Below the pieces are notes generated by a model that was given only the letters and a program-made list of their open reading frames with translations, ran no database searches and was not told the DNA's origin. A program made the position numbers and the translations under genes. A DNA stretch of 64,000 nt from Dyadobacter arcticus (lineage in GTDB: Bacteria; Bacteroidota; Bacteroidia; Cytophagales; Spirosomataceae): positions 310,001 to 374,000 of the forward strand of contig NZ_JAASQJ010000004.1 in NCBI RefSeq assembly GCF_011762185.1, in the 5' to 3' direction. The stretch's first letter is position 1; every line of letters begins with the position of its first letter. Shown piece by piece: positions 60,303 to 64,000 of the stretch.

Positions 60303-61730
60303 ATGAATAAATTATTTGCAATAAAAATAATAATGGCGTTGCTGGTCACCCAGTTTCTTGGAAGCTGCGAACAAAGTTTCGATCAGCCCGACATTCAGAA
60401 TAATCCCAATGCAGTGACCGATGTGAATGTAGCGACACTACTTGCAGGCACCGAACTGGGTGTATCCATGCTACACGAAGACACGGACGTTCGCATAGCA
60501 TCCATGTGGGCGGGTGAACTGGCTGGCTTGTCGCGGGCGCACCAGGGTTTTGGTCAATACATTGTCTCTTCCCAAAGCTTCAGCTGGAATGTGCTTTATC
60601 CTGTTGCCAGCCAGGCGCGTTTGATCCAGGTTAAGGCAGATGCCTTAGGTGATAAATGGACGAAAGGCGTTGGTCAGGTTCTGGAAGCATTGGTCATTGC
60701 CAAAGCGACTTCGCTATATGGTGATGTGCCTTACAGTCAGGCATTCGATGAAACCAATTACCCCACCCCGGCATTTGACAAACAAGCAGACATTTACAAA
60801 GCGCTTCAAACAACATTGGATAATGCGATTATCAATCTTTCAACGCCGTCCGGCCTCGCTTTTGCCCAGCAGGATTTTTTGTATAAAGGTAATGTAGCTA
60901 AATGGAAAGCCGCTGCCAATACGCTCAAAGCCAGACTATACCTGCATACTGCGGAGTATGAAAATGCAATTTCCAGTGCCGCCAAAGGCATTAAAAGTAA
61001 AGATGGGGATATGCTGATTCCACACGGCACAAGTCTGGGCGTTGACCTAAACCAAAACTATGATTTCTTCCGGGTCAACCGCGCGGGTGATACAGGGTTT
61101 GATGGCGCTTATCTGCCTAAACTAATGCAGTCACGCATTGCATCCGGAAATACCAAAACGGATGAAACTGCGCTCTATAATTATTATTTCAAAACCGGGA
61201 TTATCGCGCCGGGCAGTTTGGATGCCAATACAACTGACGGTGCATTTATGGCCAATTCGCCGCATCCTATTTTGACTTACTATGAAAACGAGCTGATCAT
61301 AGCGGAGGCGCAGGCGCGGAGAAACGCGACATCAGAATCATTAGTCGCATTAAATGCAGTTCGTGCTGGATTAGCAGGCGGTTATCTCAATGGTGCGACG
61401 ATAGCTTCCACGGGACGGAAATATGAACCTTATACATTAAATGATTTTTCGGCGACTGGAATTGCAAATCCAACCAGGGCAGCAACGGTTCAATTGGCAT
61501 TGCTAAATGATATCATTGCACAACGCTACATTGTATTTTTAATGCAATATGAGGCATTCAATGATTACAGGCGTCTGGCCACAGCGACTCCTATTGTGCA
61601 GCTGCCCATTCCCTTATATGTTGGCAGCCGGAAACCGCAGCGGTTCATTTATCCGCAAAGTGAAATTGCCACCAATCCGAATGTCCCCACTCCCTTGCCT
61701 GATCAGTTTACAAATGTGCCTATTTTCTAA
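60303..61730 (+). CDS. SusD/RagB-family outer-membrane lipoprotein
   Basis: Surface lid and substrate-binding partner of the preceding SusC. The 475-aa protein has a lipoprotein signal (LVTQFLGSCEQ, Cys near residue 22) and the SusD-like_2 type pattern: NPNAVTDVNVATLLAGTELGV near 35-55, ASLYGDVPYSQAF-like segment (about 137-150), NTLKARLYLHTAEYENAISSA (about 203-223, a TPR-like helix pair), FFRVNRAGD, PILTYYENELIIAEAQAR (about 320-337) and YNDYRR-like region (about 418-424). Length is normal. It lies 54 bases behind susC and 25 bases before an MFS transporter gene. Confidence 0.93.
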   Translation: MNKLFAIKIIMALLVTQFLGSCEQSFDQPDIQNNPNAVTDVNVATLLAGTELGVSMLHEDTDVRIASMWAGELAGLSRAHQGFGQYIVSSQSFSWNVLYPVASQARLIQVKADALGDKWTKGVGQVLEALVIAKATSLYGDVPYSQAFDETNYPTPAFDKQADIYKALQTTLDNAIINLSTPSGLAFAQQDFLYKGNVAKWKAAANTLKARLYLHTAEYENAISSAAKGIKSKDGDMLIPHGTSLGVDLNQNYDFFRVNRAGDTGFDGAYLPKLMQSRIASGNTKTDETALYNYYFKTGIIAPGSLDANTTDGAFMANSPHPILTYYENELIIAEAQARRNATSESLVALNAVRAGLAGGYLNGATIASTGRKYEPYTLNDFSATGIANPTRAATVQLALLNDIIAQRYIVFLMQYEAFNDYRRLATATPIVQLPIPLYVGSRKPQRFIYPQSEIATNPNVPTPLPDQFTNVPIF

Positions 61731-61755
61731 AACCGCCAGCCCCAGTTGATCATAT

Positions 61756-63090
61756 ATGTGGAGCAAAAAGATACCTGCATTGTCTGAGAATACAACATTG
61801 CGATATGCCAACTTCATCGCGTTGTATTTTGCTGAGGGACTGCATATGGGCATGCTCTTCGTGGGTATTCCAGCCTGGCTGGCCATGCAGGGCAAAACCC
61901 CAACTGAGATCGGCGGATTTGCGGTAGCTTGTTCACTTCCGTGGACATTCAAATTTGTCGCTGCTCCGCTAATGGACCGCTACGCCTATTTGCCCATGGG
62001 CCGAAAACGTCCCTGGGTGATCGGTGCCCAATTGGGATTAACAGCCAGTTTCATTGCATTGGCATTCGTACCAGATCCGCTCAACAATTTAGATTTATTG
62101 ATGGGTGCAGCATTTCTCGCCTCGTTCTGCGGCGCCTTGCAGGATGCTGCCACCGATGGAATGGCCGTAGATGTACTCGCCGACCACCAGCAGGCCCGCG
62201 CTAACGGATTCATGGGCGGGGCAAGAATGATCGGCAGCTCGCTTGCATTGGCCGCTGGCAGCTGGATTTTGAATGTACATGGTTTTACAGCCGCCATTCT
62301 GGTGATTTCTGCAATGGTTGGCCTGATGACATTGGTGCCGATCATATTACGTGAACAACCTGAAGAAAAAATTCTTCCTTGGGGACCCGGAACTGCTTCT
62401 TTACAAAATCGAATATATCAGGGCACAAAATGGGCAACGATTTTGAAATCCCTGTACAGCGTCTTTCGGTTAAGGGATTCTCTGCTGGTTGCCCTGCTCA
62501 TGTTCGTTTCAATGGGCTCTTATAATTATTTTGAAACATTGCTGCCCATTTTTGCCGTTAAAATCACCGGCTGGACTAACACCCTTTATTCCCAGGCATT
62601 TGCTACTGCTGATTTGATTGGCGGTATTGCAGGTCTATTGATGGGAGGCTATTTGATTGAGCGGTTTGGAAAAAAACGGATGATAGGCATTTACTTTTTT
62701 CTGATCATGTTGATAACAAGTGCACTCATTTTGTCGAAGTCCTACTGGGAAAATAGCACATTTCTTTACGGTTTTATTATCATTTACCGGTGGCTCAATG
62801 CATTTGCTAAAATCGGTGTTTATGCCATCGCGATGCAATGCTGCTCCAAGAAAGTTTCCGCAAGCCAATTTACTTTTTATATGACGCTGGGTTCGCTGGG
62901 TTCCATGGTCGGTGCGACATTAATCGGACCGATGAAAGAAAATTTCAGTTGGGACGTGACTTTTTTTCTGTTCGTGGTTTTTTTAGCATTTGCCTGGATC
63001 ATCATGTATGTTTTGGACATTACAAAATTGACTAACCAGATTGAACAATTTGAAGTGACGGAAACCAATCAGGAAATCGCTGTAATTTAG
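61756..63090 (+). CDS. MFS transporter
   Basis: Inner-membrane transporter that probably moves the product imported by the SusC/SusD pair. The 444-aa protein has twelve hydrophobic helices, an N-terminal half beginning NFIALYFAEGLHMGMLFVGIPAWL, the AmpG/PAT-like motif TPTEIGGFAVACSLPWTFKFVAAPLMDRY (about 36-64) and MGRKRPWVIG (about 69-78) in the first cytoplasmic loop, and GALQDAATDGMAVDVL (about 114-129). The GQDAxxDG segment resembles muropeptide/acetyl-CoA transporters, so peptidoglycan fragments are one possible substrate. It follows susD by 25 bases in the same operon. Confidence 0.85.
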   Translation: MWSKKIPALSENTTLRYANFIALYFAEGLHMGMLFVGIPAWLAMQGKTPTEIGGFAVACSLPWTFKFVAAPLMDRYAYLPMGRKRPWVIGAQLGLTASFIALAFVPDPLNNLDLLMGAAFLASFCGALQDAATDGMAVDVLADHQQARANGFMGGARMIGSSLALAAGSWILNVHGFTAAILVISAMVGLMTLVPIILREQPEEKILPWGPGTASLQNRIYQGTKWATILKSLYSVFRLRDSLLVALLMFVSMGSYNYFETLLPIFAVKITGWTNTLYSQAFATADLIGGIAGLLMGGYLIERFGKKRMIGIYFFLIMLITSALILSKSYWENSTFLYGFIIIYRWLNAFAKIGVYAIAMQCCSKKVSASQFTFYMTLGSLGSMVGATLIGPMKENFSWDVTFFLFVVFLAFAWIIMYVLDITKLTNQIEQFEVTETNQEIAVI

Positions 63091-63142
63091 CGTGGTATGA
63101 CGGTATGATCATTAAAAAGCAACATTACTCTTACAAAAATCC

Positions 63143-63439
63143 CTACTTCCAATCCGGCTTCGTAGCAATTATAACACCAATATAAACCAGTGTAAAAGCC
63201 AGGCAGACTACCAGAGGAGCGGCTGGAATCCACAGTAGAATGTTGGCTGCGCCTATTTTTCCAGCGCTTTTCAAGCTGAAAGCAATGACCACTACCACTA
63301 CCAGGACTGCGCCGATGAGGTTGATGATGTCGTTATGGCTGGTACCATGTTGCAATGTGAGGGCATCGTACAACGAATTGGCGATGATCAGCAGGATTGC
63401 GATAATGTTGACACTTAGTGCTGCGGTAAACCAGAACAT
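63143..63439 (-). CDS. Small three-span membrane protein, unknown function
   Basis: A 98-aa protein with three hydrophobic helices (about 5-25, 39-60 and 66-92), connected by a short loop with ALTLQHGTSHND. No family recognised. It converges on the MFS transporter gene (53 bases between stops). A perfect 14-bp inverted repeat lies 53 bases upstream of its ATG. Codon use and hydrophobic pattern make it a likely real gene. Confidence 0.65.
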   Translation of the reverse strand: MFWFTAALSVNIIAILLIIANSLYDALTLQHGTSHNDIINLIGAVLVVVVVIAFSLKSAGKIGAANILLWIPAAPLVVCLAFTLVYIGVIIATKPDWK

Positions 63440-63770
63440 GAGCTAGTTGAGTTAAGGGTGAAACTTGGTTTTGTTAAAAATTCGCGAAAAAAATCCATTC
63501 TAACGATCCGTTAGAATGGATTGGCAGTGACTTTTTTCATGGCTAATGTATTTCATAACGCTTGTGCAAATATGCGCCTTCATCTATCCATCGGAATGAT
63601 TTAATGAGGTAGTGGCAGCTTCTAACTATCGAACGGTAAATTTCGGATCAGGCCCGACTTTATCTCTGTGTTGCTTGGCCGGGACATTTCGCCGGTTAAT
63701 TTTTAGGCCCTGCCGTTCAGTAACTTTATTTTGATTATTTAACCTTATTTTGGACTACTTCGGTCAAATA
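63440..63770. other. Divergent intergenic region before the sensor gene
   Basis: About 330 bases between the small membrane protein gene (leftward) and the sensor gene (rightward). It contains the palindrome at 63492-63522. Otherwise I see no open frame, promoter match or RNA structure that I can support. Confidence 0.4.
63492..63522. repeat. Perfect 14-bp inverted repeat with 3-base centre
   Basis: AATCCATTCTAACG and CGTTAGAATGGATT are exact reverse complements separated by ATC. It has the size of an operator for a dimeric repressor, or of a tight RNA hairpin in the leader of the leftward gene. Only a loose T-run (63532-63537) lies nine bases beyond it. Confidence 0.7.
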
Positions 63771-64000
63771 ATGCAAACTCAACGCATGAAGGCCTTCCTT
63801 TCAAATGGCAGAATGCCAATATTGGAAAAGTTGAAATCCAGATCTGTCAGTTTGGTTGGGTTTTTAATACTTCTATGGTTGCCGGGCTTCTTGTCTGCCC
63901 AATCAATCTTCCAAAACATTAAATGGCAGGATGGTCTAAGTGCCAAGCAGGTAAGGTGCCTCTACAAAGACGCTACCGGGTTTCTTTGGATTGGGACTTC
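63771..64000 (+). CDS. Start of a hybrid two-component sensor/regulator (propeller type), truncated by the window
   Basis: The first 76 codons of a larger protein, cut off by the right edge. From ATG 63771 a basic leader is followed by a membrane or signal segment (VGFLILLWLPGFLSAQ, about 33-48) and then FQNIKWQDGLSAKQVRCLY and GFLWIGT, the first blade of a two-component regulator propeller (Reg_prop), the periplasmic sensor of HTCS proteins. The frame is open further upstream to a TTG, but the ATG is preferred. HTCS proteins regulate polysaccharide utilisation loci, so it may control the SusC/SusD genes on its left. Confidence 0.75.
   Translation, partial: MQTQRMKAFLSNGRMPILEKLKSRSVSLVGFLILLWLPGFLSAQSIFQNIKWQDGLSAKQVRCLYKDATGFLWIGT

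Overview
The window looks like chromosomal DNA of a member of the Bacteroidota, probably a Cytophagales/Dyadobacter-like bacterium (inference). Signs are a SusC/SusD pair, type IX secretion C-terminal domains, a BshB1 bacillithiol enzyme, two Wzi-family capsule proteins, the start of a hybrid two-component sensor with a propeller domain, and Bacteroidetes-type promoters (-7 TAnnTTTG with TTG about 17-21 bases upstream). Shine-Dalgarno sequences are mostly absent and several starts are TTG or GTG.

Layout. 0-3.6 kb: a TolC-like outer-membrane factor, and a sodium:solute symporter preceded by a tiny coupled membrane protein. 3.7-10.8 kb: two GH78-type alpha-L-rhamnosidases, a Wzi-like barrel and dTDP-4-dehydrorhamnose reductase (RmlD). 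10.8-39 kb: a large exopolysaccharide/capsule locus, by eye more A/T-rich than its flanks and read mostly leftward. From its promoter end it holds a CpsB-type phosphatase, Wza, a Wzc tyrosine kinase, a broken GDP-fucose synthase, Gmd, a Wzx flippase, a nitroreductase-like protein, a pyruvyl transferase, a fucosyltransferase-like enzyme, three GT2s, a Wzy/ligase-like protein, a GT4, two beta-helix proteins (one with a T9SS tail), a WecG-type GT, a WcaJ-type initiating transferase, a broken OafA-type acyltransferase, an HTTM membrane pair and an FkbM methyltransferase. A second Wzi closes the locus at 39.4-40.8 kb, pointing inward like the first.

41-56.7 kb is ordinary chromosome: a DUF1080 protein, a YdeI/DUF1905 protein, a DEAD-box helicase, a DUF1361 protein, a methyltransferase, TruC, a diheme cytochrome c, an LVIVD lipoprotein operon, thioredoxin reductase - LysM/M23 peptidase - BshB1, QueE coupled to an OmpA/TPR/PD40 protein, and MnmE. 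57-63 kb carries SusC, SusD and an MFS transporter, then a small membrane protein on the other strand. The start of a hybrid two-component regulator runs off the right end.

How it works together: WcaJ should load the first sugar on undecaprenyl phosphate, the GTs extend it, Wzx flips, the Wzy-like protein polymerises, Wzc/Wza with CpsB control and export it, and Wzi proteins may hold it at the surface. The locus shows clear decay: an OafA acyltransferase with two stops and several frameshifts, a GDP-L-fucose synthase reduced to a frameshifted C-terminus, and a T9SS C-terminal domain remnant merged into a large hairpin. I see no clearly new system. The best leads are the coupled flippase - extended nitroreductase - pyruvyltransferase module, the split LVIVD propeller lipoproteins, and the symporter microprotein. 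No rRNA, tRNA, CRISPR or intact insertion sequence was recognised.
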